Origin: Streptomyces pacificus
GTDB taxonomy: Bacteria > Actinomycetota > Actinomycetes > Streptomycetales > Streptomycetaceae
Direction: 5' to 3'
Assembly: GCF_011766325.1 (NCBI RefSeq)
Contig: NZ_BLLG01000007.1
Coordinates: 1-64,000, forward strand
Length of the DNA stretch: 64,000 nucleotides
How positions within the stretch are numbered: position 1 is the stretch's first letter; each line of letters opens with the position of its first letter. A program made the position numbers and the translations under genes. Below the pieces are notes generated by a model. It worked only from the letters and a program-made list of their open reading frames with translations, did not search any database and was not told the origin of the DNA. Of the stretch, positions 16,035-25,761 are shown piece after piece.

Positions 16035-16811
16035 TCAGCCGAAGCGGCCCGAGATGTAGTCCTCGGTCGCCTGGACGGACGGGTTGGAGAAGATCCGCTC
16101 CGTCTCGTCTATCTCGATCAGCCTGCCCGGCTGCCCGACCGCCGAGAGGTTGAAGAACGCGGTGCGGTCGGAGACGCGCGCCGCCTGCTGCATGTTGTGC
16201 GTCACGATGACGATCGTGAAGCGCTCCTTGAGCTCGCCGATCAGGTCCTCGATCGCCAGCGTGGAAATGGGGTCGAGCGCCGAGCAGGGCTCGTCCATCA
16301 GCAGCACGTCGGGCTCGACCGCGATCGCCCGGGCGATGCACAGGCGCTGCTGCTGGCCGCCGGAGAGGCCGGAGCCGGGCTTGTTCAGGCGGTCCTTGAC
16401 CTCGTTCCAGAGGTTCGCGCCGCGCAGCGAGCGCTCGACGACGGCGTTGAGTTCGGTCTTCTTGTAGGAGCCGTTCAGCCGCAGGCCCGCCGCCACATTG
16501 TCGAAGATCGACATGGTGGGGAACGGGTTGGGCCGCTGGAACACCATGCCGACCGTGCGCCGTACCGCCACCGGGTCGACCTCCCTGGCGTACAGGTTCT
16601 CGTCGTCCAGCATCACCTTGCCCTCGACGCGGCCGCCGGGGGTGACCTCGTGCATGCGGTTCAGGGTGCGCAGAAACGTCGACTTGCCGCAGCCGGACGG
16701 GCCGATGAAGGCCGTCACCGAGCGGGGCTCCACGGTCATCGAGATGTCCTCGATCGCCTTGTGGGAGCCGTAGAAGGCGGACAGTCCGCTGATGTCGATT
16801 CGCTTGGCCAT
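16035..16811 (-). CDS. pstB: Phosphate ABC transporter ATP-binding protein
   Basis: A 258-residue ATPase. Walker A is GPSGCGKS (about 37-44), the signature is LSGGQQQR, Walker B is [13 protein letters not shown], and the switch His is in VTHNMQQA. These match PstB, which drives high-affinity phosphate import. It is the last gene of the minus-strand pstSCAB order, 29 bases after pstA. Confidence 0.97.
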   Translation of the reverse strand: MAKRIDISGLSAFYGSHKAIEDISMTVEPRSVTAFIGPSGCGKSTFLRTLNRMHEVTPGGRVEGKVMLDDENLYAREVDPVAVRRTVGMVFQRPNPFPTMSIFDNVAAGLRLNGSYKKTELNAVVERSLRGANLWNEVKDRLNKPGSGLSGGQQQRLCIARAIAVEPDVLLMDEPCSALDPISTLAIEDLIGELKERFTIVIVTHNMQQAARVSDRTAFFNLSAVGQPGRLIEIDETERIFSNPSVQATEDYISGRFG

Positions 16812-16840
16812 TACTCAGTCACTTCCCAATCGCCGCGCGC

Positions 16841-17920
16841 TCAGCGGCCGGTCTTCGGTGCCTTCCAGCGGGCGATGCCGCGGGCCACCAGGTTGAGGAT
16901 CATGACGAAGGCGATCAGTACGAGGGCGGCGGCCCAGGCGCGGTCGTAGGACGCCTCGCTGCCGACCCGGTACTGCTCCCAGATGTAGAAGGGGAGCGAG
17001 GACTGGGCGCCTTCGAAGGGGTTGGCGTTGATCAGCTGGCTGCCGAAGACGAGCAGCATGATCGGAGCGGTCTCACCCGCGATCCGGGCGACGGCCAGCA
17101 TCACACCGGTCGAGATGCCGCCGACGGCGGTCGGGATGACGACCTTGGTGATCGTCCGCCACTTGGGGACGCCGAGGGCGAGGGAGGCCTCGCGCAGCTC
17201 GTTCGGGACCAGCTTGAGCATCTCCTCGGTGGACCGGACCACCACCGGGATCATCAGGATGGTGAGGGCGAGCGAGCCCATGAACCCGGACGGGGACCAG
17301 CCGGCCATCAGCATGATCGACAGGATGAAGAGCCCGGCGACGATCGACGGGATGCCGGTCATGACGTCGACGAAGAAGGTCACGGCCCTGGCCAGGTTGC
17401 CCTTCCCGTACTCGACCAGGTAGACGGCGGTCAGCAGGCCGACGGGCACGGAGATCAGGGTCGCGAGACCGACCTGCTCCAGGGTGCCGACCAGGGCGTG
17501 GTAGACGCCGCCGCCGGTCTCGAAACCGGGGACTCCGGCCATCGAGTGGGTGAGGAAGTATCCGTCGAGGGCCTTCATGCCCCGGCTGACCGTCACCCAG
17601 ATCAGGGAGAGCAGCGGAAGCACGGCGAGGACGAAGCACACCCAGACGACGCTGGTGGCGAGGCGGTCCCTGGCCTGGCGGCGGTTCTCGACGATCGAGG
17701 TGGTCGTGTACGAGACGGCCACGAACAGCAGGGCGGCGACCAGGCCCCACTGGACGCGGCTCTCCCAGCCGGCGGCCAGGCCGATGCCGCAGCCGAGCGC
17801 GACGGAGACGAGCGCGAGGGCGGGCTGGGCCCAGCGGGGCAGCCCGCGGCGGCTCAACGTGTTCCCCCGGCGCGGGGCGGGGGCGCCGGCGCGGACGTCC
17901 CTCACGGGTGCGTGGCTCAT
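16841..17920 (-). CDS. pstA: Phosphate ABC transporter permease
   Basis: A 359-residue inner-membrane permease. The N-terminal 25 residues are cytoplasmic and Arg-rich, followed by helices including LALVSVALGCGIGLAAGW and the EAA-loop region NELREASLALGVPKWRTI that contacts PstB. ATG 17920 overlaps the pstC stop by one base (TGATG). The family homology begins at this start; longer frames upstream run antisense through pstC. It acts with PstC as the membrane channel. Confidence 0.95.
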   Translation of the reverse strand: MSHAPVRDVRAGAPAPRRGNTLSRRGLPRWAQPALALVSVALGCGIGLAAGWESRVQWGLVAALLFVAVSYTTTSIVENRRQARDRLATSVVWVCFVLAVLPLLSLIWVTVSRGMKALDGYFLTHSMAGVPGFETGGGVYHALVGTLEQVGLATLISVPVGLLTAVYLVEYGKGNLARAVTFFVDVMTGIPSIVAGLFILSIMLMAGWSPSGFMGSLALTILMIPVVVRSTEEMLKLVPNELREASLALGVPKWRTITKVVIPTAVGGISTGVMLAVARIAGETAPIMLLVFGSQLINANPFEGAQSSLPFYIWEQYRVGSEASYDRAWAAALVLIAFVMILNLVARGIARWKAPKTGR

Positions 17921-18912
17921 CAGGCGTTCGCCCCCGAGTACTCCTTGCGGCGCGCGATGATCAGCCGTGCGGCGCCGTTGACCAGCAGGGTGAGCACGAA
18001 GAGGACCAGACCGGAGGCGATCAGGGCGTCCCGGCCGAACTGGTCGGCCTCGTCGAACTTCGCGGCGATGTTCTGGGCGAACGTCCCGCCGCCCGGGTCG
18101 AGGATGTGGAGCGAGATGACGAAGCTCGGGGACAGCACCGTGGCCACGGCCATGGTCTCGCCGAGCGCGCGGCCGAGGCCGAGCATCGAGGCGGAGATGA
18201 CGCCGGAGCGGCCGAAGGGGAGCACCGACATCCGGATGACCTCCCAGCGGGTCGCGCCGAGGGCGAGTGCGGCCTCCTCGTTCATCCGCGGGACCTGGAG
18301 GAAGACCTCGCGGCTCACGCTGGTCACGATCGGCAGGATCATGATGGCGAGCAGGATGCCGACGGTGAAGAGCGAGCGGGCGACGCCGACCTCGGTCTTG
18401 TCGAAGACGTACGTCCAGCCCAGGTACTCGTCCAGCCAGAGGTTCAGCCCGCCCAGGTACGGGACGAGGAAGAGGGCTCCCCAGATGCCGTAGATGATCG
18501 ACGGGACGGCGGCCAGCAGGTCGACGACGTAGGCGAGCGGGGCGGCTATGCGGCGGGGCGCGTAGTGGGAGATGAAGAGGGCGATGCCGACCGCGACGGG
18601 GACCGCGATGGCCATGGCGATGATCGAGCTCACGACGGTGCCGAAGAGGAGGACCGCGATGCCGAAGACGGGCGGGTCGCCGGCCGGGTTCCAGTCGAAG
18701 GTGGTGAGGAAGTCGCCTTCGTTCTCGGAGATGGCGAGGGCGGCGCGGTAGCCGAGGAACACGGCGATCGACGCCATGATCGCGAGGAGCAGGATGCCCG
18801 ATCCACGGGAGAGGCCAAGGAAGACCTTGTCCCCCACGCGGCCGGTGGACGCGGCGCGGCGCGAGGCGGCCGGGGGTGCCGGCGGTGTCTCTGTGGGTGT
18901 GGTGGAAGCCAT
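17920..18912 (-). CDS. pstC: Phosphate ABC transporter permease
   Basis: A 330-residue permease. After a Pro/Ala-rich N-terminus, helices begin at about residue 37 (GILLLAIMASIAVFLGY), and the coupling loop is MNEEAALALGATRWEVIR. ATG 18912 has GGAAAGATC just before it. It follows pstS after 136 bases containing a strong hairpin, so it is probably expressed at a lower level than the binding protein. Confidence 0.95.
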   Translation of the reverse strand: MASTTPTETPPAPPAASRRAASTGRVGDKVFLGLSRGSGILLLAIMASIAVFLGYRAALAISENEGDFLTTFDWNPAGDPPVFGIAVLLFGTVVSSIIAMAIAVPVAVGIALFISHYAPRRIAAPLAYVVDLLAAVPSIIYGIWGALFLVPYLGGLNLWLDEYLGWTYVFDKTEVGVARSLFTVGILLAIMILPIVTSVSREVFLQVPRMNEEAALALGATRWEVIRMSVLPFGRSGVISASMLGLGRALGETMAVATVLSPSFVISLHILDPGGGTFAQNIAAKFDEADQFGRDALIASGLVLFVLTLLVNGAARLIIARRKEYSGANA

Positions 18913-18991
18913 GATCTTTCCGGTCTGGTGGGGGAAGGGCCCGCGGGACGCGGTTCCCCTGGCGGCGGTGCACCGGAGGGTGGACGGCGGG

Positions 18992-19026
18992 GAGGCCGGC
19001 CCGGAGTGGTGGTCCGGGCCGGCCTC
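18992..19026 (-). terminator. Intercistronic hairpin between pstS and pstC
   Basis: GAGGCCGGCCCGGA, loop of 7 bases, TCCGGGCCGGCCTC: a perfect 14-bp stem 22 bases past the pstS stop. It is well placed to attenuate transcription or protect the 3' end of the pstS message, giving more binding protein than permease. Confidence 0.7.
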
Positions 19027-19048
19027 GGCCGTCGCGGAAGCCGGCCGG

Positions 19049-20182
19049 TTACGAGAGGCCGTCGACGGTCTCGCGGACCTTGGCGTTGATCTCGGTCGGG
19101 ATCGGGGCGTAGCCGGCGTCGGTGAGGATCTTCTGGCCCTCGTCCGAGGCCGTGTAGCTGAGGAAGGACTTGACCGTGGCGAGGGACTCGGCCTTGTTGC
19201 CGGTGTCGCAGACGACCTCGTAGGTGACCAGGACGAGCGGGTAGGCGCCCTCGGCCTTGGTGGTGTAGTCGAGGTCGAGCGCCAGGTCCTTGCCGGTGCC
19301 CTTGATCTTGGCGGCGGCGATGGCCTTGGACGCGTTCTCCGAGGTGGCCTCGGCCGGCGCGGAGGCACCGGTGTCGATCGAGACCGCCGGGATGTCCTGG
19401 GACTTCGCGTAGGAGAGCTCGAAGTAGCCGATGGCGCCCGGGACCTGCTTGACCTGGGCCGCGACACCGGAGGAGCCCTGCGCCGCCTGGCCGCCCGGGG
19501 CGGGCCACTTCTTCTCTGCCTCGTACTTCCAGTCGTCCGGGGCGGCCTTGCCGAGGTACTTGCCCAGATTCTGGGTGGTGCCGGAGTCCTCGGAGCGGTG
19601 GAAGGCCTGGATGGCGGTGTCGGGCAGCTCGACGCCCGGGTTGAGCGCGGCGATCGCGGGGTCGTTCCACTTCTTGATCTTCGTGTCGAAGATCTTGGCG
19701 ACGGTCGGGGCGTCCAGGACCAGGCCCTCGACGCCGGGCAGGTGGTAGCCGATGGCGATCGGGCCGCCGACCATGGGGAGGTTGATGCCCTGGCCGGACC
19801 CGCACACCTTCCTGGACTCCTCGACCTCGTCGGGCTTCAGCGCGGAGTCGGAGCCGGCGAAGCCGACGGTGCCCTGGTTGAAGGCGACGATGCCCTCGCC
19901 GGAGGAGGAGGACTTGTAGTTGACCTCCACGCCGGTGCAGGCGGCCATGTAGTTCTTCACCCACAGGTCCATGGCGTTCTTCTGGGCGCTGGAGCCGGAG
20001 GCCATCAGCTGTCCCCCGGCGCCCTCGCAGTCGATGTCCGACGCGGCGGTCTTCGGCCCGCCCGCGCTGTCGGTGCCGCCGGTGTTGTCGTCCGAGCCAC
20101 ACGCCGTGAGGACCAGGGCGCCGGACAGGGCGAGGGCACCGAGCGCGGTGGCGCGAAGCCCGTTCTTGCGCTGAAGCTTCAC
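19049..20182 (-). CDS. pstS: Phosphate-binding lipoprotein of the Pst transporter
   Basis: A 377-residue secreted lipoprotein. The signal peptide has lipobox LTACG (Cys28). The mature protein begins with a Gly/Asp linker, and the PstS patterns GSSAQKNAMDLWVKNY and GEGIVAFNQG, which line the phosphate pocket, are present. GTG 20182 has GGAAGGAA upstream; longer frames reach back through the PHO boxes and are not coding. First gene of pstSCAB, with PHO-box repeats about 140 bases upstream. Confidence 0.96.
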   Translation of the reverse strand: MKLQRKNGLRATALGALALSGALVLTACGSDDNTGGTDSAGGPKTAASDIDCEGAGGQLMASGSSAQKNAMDLWVKNYMAACTGVEVNYKSSSSGEGIVAFNQGTVGFAGSDSALKPDEVEESRKVCGSGQGINLPMVGGPIAIGYHLPGVEGLVLDAPTVAKIFDTKIKKWNDPAIAALNPGVELPDTAIQAFHRSEDSGTTQNLGKYLGKAAPDDWKYEAEKKWPAPGGQAAQGSSGVAAQVKQVPGAIGYFELSYAKSQDIPAVSIDTGASAPAEATSENASKAIAAAKIKGTGKDLALDLDYTTKAEGAYPLVLVTYEVVCDTGNKAESLATVKSFLSYTASDEGQKILTDAGYAPIPTEINAKVRETVDGLS

Positions 20183-20655
20183 TTTCGGCTGTTCCTTCCA
20201 GAAGCCGCCGGGTCGCGCTCGGGGACTCGTCAGTCCCCGTCGTTCTACGGCGGCGCGTGTCGGGGTGGGTGGTGCGGCACTCGGCCGGGCACCGGGTAGG
20301 TCCGAAATTAGGCAGAACAGGTGAAGCCGCCGACGGGGGGTGGTGAACGGGAGGTGAACCCTGCCGGACAAAGAAGTTCCCCCTTTATCGGGGCGTGACC
20401 TCCCGGCGGTCCGGCGGGGGCGCGACCTCCCGGCGGTCCGGCTGGTGCGGCGCCGGGGGACCCGGCCCGGGGGTCGCGGGGCGCCCTGGGGGGGGCGGGG
20501 TGCCCGGTCCTGCGGGAGTGGTGTGCGCGGGGGCGTGGTGCCGCGGGCGGTGAGGGGTTCCCGCGGTGATCGGGGCCGGGCCCGTCACCCGGGGACCGGG
20601 GCCTGCGGTGGTTCGGGGCCCGGGGCCGGCCGTGGAGCGGGGCGGGGGTCGGTGG
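20183..20655. other. pstS upstream region
   Basis: 473 bases between pstS and the Nudix gene, both on the minus strand. It holds the PHO-box array (20320-20359) and an AT-richer patch (20370-20390, AAAGAAGTTCCCCCTTTATC). The rest is GC-rich with CCCGGCGGTCCGGC-type repeats near 20400-20440 and no gene. Confidence 0.6.
20320..20359 (-). promoter_or_regulatory. PhoP-binding PHO boxes upstream of pstS
   Basis: Read on the minus strand: GTTCACC at 20359-20353, GTTCACC at 20348-20342, a degenerate unit at 20337-20331, and CTTCACC at 20326-20320. The period is exactly 11 bases, which is the known direct-repeat arrangement for Streptomyces PhoP. It implies phosphate-starvation activation. Confidence 0.88.
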
Positions 20656-21084
20656 TCAGCGGGTGCCGAGGGACTTCAGCAGTGCGTCGACGAGGGTCCG
20701 GTCGCGGGGCTCGGTGATCCGGCGCCGGGCGGCGTCGGGGGGCAGCCAGGCGATGCGGTCGACCTCCCGGCCCGGGGTGAAGCGACCCGGCGCCGGGGCC
20801 TCGGCCGCCCAGTAGCTGACCTGCTTGGGGCGGCCGTCCACGAGGTAGCGGACCGTCGGCAGGGCCGGGCCCGGCACCCCCTGGTGGCCGGTCTCCTCAC
20901 GCACCTCGCGCAGTGCTCCGTCCAGTGCGGGCTCGCCCTGCTTGAGCTTGCCCTTCGGGTGCGACCAGTCGTCGTACCGGGGGCGGTGGACCAGGCAGAT
21001 CTCGATTTCCCCGGCCGCCCGCGGGGAGCGGCGCCACAGTACGCAGCCGGCCGCGAGGACGGTGCCGTCCGAGGCGCCGCTCAT
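20656..21084 (-). CDS. Nudix hydrolase (MutT-like)
   Basis: A 142-residue Nudix protein. The box GKLKQGEPALDGALREVREE, followed by TG, fits GX5EX7REUXEEXGU. Enzymes of this type cleave nucleoside diphosphate derivatives, dinucleoside polyphosphates or inositol polyphosphates. It overlaps the CHAD gene by four bases (ATGA) and is the last gene of the ppk operon. That suggests a role in polyphosphate or (p)ppNpp metabolism rather than mutation avoidance. Confidence 0.9.
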   Translation of the reverse strand: MSGASDGTVLAAGCVLWRRSPRAAGEIEICLVHRPRYDDWSHPKGKLKQGEPALDGALREVREETGHQGVPGPALPTVRYLVDGRPKQVSYWAAEAPAPGRFTPGREVDRIAWLPPDAARRRITEPRDRTLVDALLKSLGTR

Positions 21085-22616
21085 GGCGCCGCCGGTGCGT
21101 ACCGGTCACGGGGCCCGCCGGGTGCGCGGCATGCTTCCTGCCATGCCTGCTGGAAGGCGAAGCGGGCGGCTTCGACCTCGTGGCGCTGGTCGGCGTGGAG
21201 CACACCGAGGGCGTACGCGGTGGCCGGCGCGATACGGGGGGTACGGGCGGCCGCTGCGGCGGCCGCGGCCGCCGCAGCGGCGTCGCGGTGCCGGTCCAGG
21301 GTGCGGCCCGCGGCGGTGAGCCGCCGGTCGGGTCCGGTGCCGCATCCGGCCCCCAGCACCTCCTGGGCGTAGACATGCAGCCGCAGCAGCTCCCGTACCT
21401 GGTGCCAGGGGGCGTCCTGGGCCTCGCCGGCGGGGGCGGCGGCGAGGCCCAGGACCAGGGCTTCGGCGTTGTACGGGTGGGCCGCGCGGGCCAGCGGCAG
21501 TGCGGTGACCGCGGCGAGCAGTCTGCGCTCGGCGACCTCCGCGTGGGCCGCGAGGGCGGCGCCGGTCGCGGCGGGGGTCGCGGCCAGCGGCACATCGGAG
21601 GCCAGCAGCGCGACGGCGTCAGCGACCGCGTGGAACCGTGAGGATCCCAGTGCCTGGAGGGCCGCGGAGTGGGCCCGGGTGCGGCCGAGGGTCAGCCGCC
21701 GTTCCAGCAGTGCCCCGGCGCGGGCGCCGCCGACGGTGAGGGCGCCGGGCGCCCCGGCGGCCGGGACCGGGGTGGCCGCCGGGCGCGGGGTGGCCGCCGG
21801 GCGCGGGGTGGCCGGGGCTTCCTCCGGCGCGGGCCCGTTCTCGACCCGTGTGCCCTCGGCGCGCCCGTCCTCAGCCGGTGTTCCCCCGGCCCACCTGCCC
21901 CGCTCCGGCCTGTCCGCCTCCGGCACGCCTGCTTCCGGCCTGTGCGGTTCCGGCACCTCTGACTGCGGTCTGCCCTCGGTCGGTCCGGTCGGTCCGGTCG
22001 GTCCGGTCGGTCCGGTCGCGCCGGCCCCGGTCCTGGCCGCAGGCACCGGCTGGGTGCCCGAGAGCCGGGCCAGGGCGTCGAGCAGCCGGTTCAGCCGGGC
22101 CGTGCAGGCGTGCTCCTCGGCGAGCACGCCGGAGAGCCAGGCGAGCTCGGTGCGCAGCTGGTCCGCCCAGGCCGGATCGAGCAGGGGCCGGAAGGTGTGG
22201 AGTGCCCCGCGGATGCGGTGCGCGGCTTCCCGCAGAGCTCTGGTGGCCTCCGCCGTACGGTGGGTGTCCGCCCCGCTCCGGCCGTGCAGTCGCAGGCCGC
22301 GGAGGAAGTCGCCGGCCTGTTTCCGCAGATAGCCGGCCAGGATCTGGTCGGCACCGGCCCCTGGGCCGTGTGGGGGAAGCAACCCCGTCCGCCCGCAGGG
22401 CGGGGCCTGCGGCGTCTGGTGCGTGCGCTCTCCGGGCGGGGGGTCGCCCCCGTGCCCGTCGTGCCCCCCGTGCCCGTCGTGCCCCCCGTGCCCGTCGTAC
22501 GGGGCATACTCGGGCGAATCCGGCAACGCTGCGGGAGTGCCTGCCTGGCGTCGCAGGTCGGGAGGGGCTTTCGCGGCATGCCCTGGCGGCCCCGGGGGGA
22601 GGTCACGGTTGTGCAC
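21081..22616 (-). CDS. CHAD-domain protein
   Basis: A 511-residue protein. A His/Gly/Asp-rich N-terminus (repeated GHDGHG near residues 42-56) precedes two helical CHAD halves (about 90-190 and 310-500). These carry conserved basic/His helices such as [18 protein letters not shown] and [26 protein letters not shown] and Pro/Ala linker separates them. CHAD domains bind inorganic polyphosphate. GTG 22616 overlaps the end of ppk by 14 bases and the stop overlaps the Nudix start by 4, so the three genes are translated as a unit. The His-rich tail could bind metal (inference). Confidence 0.85.
   Translation of the reverse strand: MHNRDLPPGPPGHAAKAPPDLRRQAGTPAALPDSPEYAPYDGHGGHDGHGGHDGHGGDPPPGERTHQTPQAPPCGRTGLLPPHGPGAGADQILAGYLRKQAGDFLRGLRLHGRSGADTHRTAEATRALREAAHRIRGALHTFRPLLDPAWADQLRTELAWLSGVLAEEHACTARLNRLLDALARLSGTQPVPAARTGAGATGPTGPTGPTGPTEGRPQSEVPEPHRPEAGVPEADRPERGRWAGGTPAEDGRAEGTRVENGPAPEEAPATPRPAATPRPAATPVPAAGAPGALTVGGARAGALLERRLTLGRTRAHSAALQALGSSRFHAVADAVALLASDVPLAATPAATGAALAAHAEVAERRLLAAVTALPLARAAHPYNAEALVLGLAAAPAGEAQDAPWHQVRELLRLHVYAQEVLGAGCGTGPDRRLTAAGRTLDRHRDAAAAAAAAAAAARTPRIAPATAYALGVLHADQRHEVEAARFAFQQAWQEACRAPGGPRDRYAPAAP
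22446..22500. repeat. 18-bp tandem repeat, three units, coding Gly/His/Asp
   Basis: Three units of CCCCCGTGCCCGTCGTGC-type sequence inside the CHAD gene. On the minus strand they encode the GHDGHG repeat. Confidence 0.85.
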
Positions 22617-24825
22617 GCCGGCGCCTCCGGGCGTCTATGAGCATCTCCTGGACGTGCCGCAGCGGGTGCCCGTCCCCGTCGGTCGCGTGGCGGGTCCACT
22701 CGCCGTCGGCGCCGAGGTGCCAGGACGAGGTGGAGTCGGACATGCCGGATTCCATGAGCCGGGTCAGGGCCGCGCGGTGGGCCGGGTCGGTGACCCGGAC
22801 GAGTGCCTCGATCCGGCGGTCGAGGTTGCGGTGCATCATGTCGGCGCTGCCGAACCACACCTCGGGCTCGCCGCCGTTGCCGAAGGCGAAGATCCGTGAG
22901 TGCTCCAGGAAGCGCCCGAGCACGGAGCGGACCCGTATGTTCTCGGACAGGCCCGGCACACCCGGCCGGATCGCGCAGATCCCGCGGACCCAGACGTCGA
23001 CCGGCACGCCGGCCCGGGACGCGCGGTAGAGCGCGTCGATGACCGTCTCGTCGACCATCGAGTTGACCTTGATACGGACGTAGGCGGGGCGCCCGGCCCG
23101 GTGGTGGACGATCTCCTTGTTGATCCGGGCGACCAGCCCGTCGCGCAGCGACTTGGGGGCGACGAGCAGCCGCCGGTAGGTCTCGCGGCGCGAGTAGCCG
23201 GAGAGCCGGTTGAACAGGTCGGACAGGTCGGCGCCGACCTGCGGGTCCGCGGTGAGCAGGCCGAGGTCCTCGTACAGCCGGGCGGTCTTGGGGTGGTAGT
23301 TGCCGGTTCCGACGTGCGAGTAGCGGCGCAGCGTGTCCCCTTCCTGCCGGACCACGAGCGACAGCTTGCAGTGGGTCTTCAGGCCGACGAGCCCGTAGAC
23401 CACGTGGCAGCCGGCCTCCTCCAGCTTGCGGGCCCACTTGATGTTGGCCTGCTCGTCGAAGCGCGCCTTGATCTCGACCAGGACGAGGACCTGCTTGCCG
23501 GACTCGGCCGCGTCGATCAGCGCGTCCACGATCGGCGACTTGCCGGAGGTCCGGTACAGCGTCTGCTTGATCGCCAGGACGTCGGGGTCGCCGGCCGCCT
23601 GCTCCAGGAAGGCCTGGACGGAGGTGGAGAACGAGTCGTACGGGTGGTGCAGGAGCACGTCCCGCTCGCGCAGCGCGGCGAAGATGTCGGGGGCCGACGC
23701 CGACTCGACCTCCGAGAGGTCGCGGTGGGTGCCGGCGATGAACTTCGGGTACTTCAGCTCGGGCCGGTCGAGCGAGACGATCCCGAACAGGCCGGTCAGG
23801 TCCAGCGGACCCGGCAGCGGGTAGACCTCGGCCTCGGAGATCTTCAGCTCCCGGACCAGCAGGTCCAGCACGTACGGGTCGATGGACTCCTCGACCTCCA
23901 GCCGGACCGGTGGGCCGAACCGGCGGCGCAGCAGCTCCTTCTCCAGGGCCTGGAGCAGGTTCTCCGCGTCGTCCTCCTCGACCTCGAGATCCTCGTTCCT
24001 GGTCACCCGGAACATGTGGTGCGCGAGCACCTCCATGCCGGGGAAGAGCTCCTCGAGATGGGCCGCGATGACGTCCTCGAGCGGCACATAGCGCTGCGGG
24101 GAGGCTTCCAGGAAGCGGGTCAGCAGCGGTGGCACCTTCACCCGGGCAAAGTGGCGGTGGCCGCTGACCGGGTTGCGGACGACCACGGCGAGGTTCAGCG
24201 ACAGGCCCGAGATATACGGGAAGGGGTGGGCGGGGTCCACGGCCAGCGGGGTGAGGACCGGGAAGATCTGCTGGCGGAACAGGGTGAACAGGCGGGCCTG
24301 CTCCTTGTCCGTGAGTTCGGGCCACCGTATGAGGTGGATGCCCTCGTCGGCGAGGGCCGGGCCGACCTCCTGCTGGAAGCAGGCGGCGTGCCGGGCCATG
24401 AGCTCGCGGGAGCGGTTCCAGATCAGCTCCAGCACCTCGCGGGGCTGCAGCCCTGAGGCGGAGCGGGTCGCGACGCCGGTCGCGATGCGGCGCTTGAGTC
24501 CGGCCACCCGGACCATGAAGAACTCGTCCAGGTTCGAGGCGAAGATCGCGAGGAAGTTCGCCCGCTCCAGGAGCGGTGTGCCGGGGTCCTCGGCGAGCTC
24601 CAGGACCCTCTCGTTGAACGCGAGCCAGCTGCGCTCGCGGTCCAGGAAGCGGCCCTGGGGCAGCTCGGCGCCCTCGGCGTCGCCGTCGTAGGCGTCGAGG
24701 TCGGCGTCGATGTCGGGCTCCAGGCCGGAGACCGCGGCGGACATCGCGCGCGGGCGGTGCGCGGCGATGGAGCCGACGGACGGCTGGGGGCTGTGGACCG
24801 GTACCTCGGCGGGCTGCTGGCTCAT
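22603..24825 (-). CDS. ppk: Polyphosphate kinase 1
   Basis: A 740-residue PPK1, the usual length for Streptomyces. It reversibly polymerises the ATP gamma-phosphate into polyphosphate. PPK landmarks are visible: [20 protein letters not shown] in the N-domain, [24 protein letters not shown], and the [20 protein letters not shown] block with the catalytic histidine region. ATG 24825 matches the [12 protein letters not shown] start of the family; an in-frame ATG at 24927 adds an unconserved leader. A weak GGGTCC precedes it. First gene of ppk-CHAD-Nudix. I could not identify a convincing PHO box upstream. Confidence 0.97.
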   Translation of the reverse strand: MSQQPAEVPVHSPQPSVGSIAAHRPRAMSAAVSGLEPDIDADLDAYDGDAEGAELPQGRFLDRERSWLAFNERVLELAEDPGTPLLERANFLAIFASNLDEFFMVRVAGLKRRIATGVATRSASGLQPREVLELIWNRSRELMARHAACFQQEVGPALADEGIHLIRWPELTDKEQARLFTLFRQQIFPVLTPLAVDPAHPFPYISGLSLNLAVVVRNPVSGHRHFARVKVPPLLTRFLEASPQRYVPLEDVIAAHLEELFPGMEVLAHHMFRVTRNEDLEVEEDDAENLLQALEKELLRRRFGPPVRLEVEESIDPYVLDLLVRELKISEAEVYPLPGPLDLTGLFGIVSLDRPELKYPKFIAGTHRDLSEVESASAPDIFAALRERDVLLHHPYDSFSTSVQAFLEQAAGDPDVLAIKQTLYRTSGKSPIVDALIDAAESGKQVLVLVEIKARFDEQANIKWARKLEEAGCHVVYGLVGLKTHCKLSLVVRQEGDTLRRYSHVGTGNYHPKTARLYEDLGLLTADPQVGADLSDLFNRLSGYSRRETYRRLLVAPKSLRDGLVARINKEIVHHRAGRPAYVRIKVNSMVDETVIDALYRASRAGVPVDVWVRGICAIRPGVPGLSENIRVRSVLGRFLEHSRIFAFGNGGEPEVWFGSADMMHRNLDRRIEALVRVTDPAHRAALTRLMESGMSDSTSSWHLGADGEWTRHATDGDGHPLRHVQEMLIDARRRRRAQP

Positions 24826-25011
24826 GGACCCATTGTTCCGCGCAAAGGGGTGACCGGGCGCGCCGGAGCGGGCCCCGGCGGGGTGGGGGCGCCCGTTCCG
24901 CGGGGCGGTGGGCACAGCGGTCTGCATTCCGCGAGGGTCGCAAGAGTGCCTGAATGGCCGGTAACGAGAACATGACGTCCGGGGTGGCCCCCGGGCGCCT
25001 CATGCGTCGTG

Positions 25012-25761
25012 TCATGCGTCGTGCCCACCGTCCGGCGGTGTGGCACCCGTGAGCGGCCCGGTCTGTCCGCCGGCGTCCGGCCGGGCACGGGTGCGTCTCG
25101 CGGCACAGCGGCGCCGCAGATGGTCGCCGGCCTCACCAAGAACGATCACGAACAGTGCCGAGGCCGCGCATCCCAGGAGGGCCGGTGGCTGACCGGCTGC
25201 CCGGCCGAGCAGCCACAGCGCGGCGGTGAGGAAGGCCCACCACGCCGTCCACGCGCCGAGAACGGACCAGCGGACTCCGGCTGTCGCCTCACGGCGGGCC
25301 GCGTGCGCCGTGCCGCGCCGGACGGAGGGCGCACGCCGCCCGGGCCCGTTCCACACGCCCAGGCGCGCCAGTCTGCGCTGCCGGCCTCGCTCGGCCAGCG
25401 CGGTGAGGGAGAAGAGCAGGCCCACGACCGCCCCCAGGAACAGCGCCGCGTCCGGGGGTTCCTCGCCCGGGGACGTTGCCAGGAAGAAGAGGGCGGAGGG
25501 TGCGAACATGCACAGACCGGCACCGATCGGGTGACCCGCCGCCCATATCTGCACCCGGGTCGGAGCCCGCTGACCCCCGAGAGCACGGTCCACCGACCAG
25601 AAGGCGGCCGCCGCTGCCCGGTTCCACTTCGCCACGAGTGAGGAGAGTGCGGCAGGAGCTGCCCGCCGCGGCGTCCGCGTCCGGGCCGGTCGTCCGTGAG
25701 CTGTCGGCCGGCCCGCGCGGTGCGCCCCCGGGGCTCGCCCCTGCCGCTGCGGGCGGTTCAC
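25012..25761 (-). CDS. Four-helix membrane protein coupled to mshD
   Basis: A 249-residue protein of unknown family. A basic Pro/Arg N-terminus precedes four hydrophobic segments: about 80-97, 104-122, 165-188 and 193-211. A basic tail follows. The GTG at 25761 overlaps the mshD stop by four bases (GTGA), the usual sign of coupling, which supports this start over GTG 25635. No catalytic motif is visible. Its operon position suggests, but does not show, a link with mycothiol synthesis. Confidence 0.65.
   Translation of the reverse strand: MNRPQRQGRAPGAHRAGRPTAHGRPARTRTPRRAAPAALSSLVAKWNRAAAAAFWSVDRALGGQRAPTRVQIWAAGHPIGAGLCMFAPSALFFLATSPGEEPPDAALFLGAVVGLLFSLTALAERGRQRRLARLGVWNGPGRRAPSVRRGTAHAARREATAGVRWSVLGAWTAWWAFLTAALWLLGRAAGQPPALLGCAASALFVIVLGEAGDHLRRRCAARRTRARPDAGGQTGPLTGATPPDGGHDA

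Noticed and set aside
17498..19089. Plus-strand open frames across pstA/pstC
   Set aside because: Antisense to well-identified permease genes; no domain.
24823..24927. Upstream ATG extending ppk by 34 residues
   Set aside because: The extension is not like known Streptomyces Ppk N-termini, which start MSQ.
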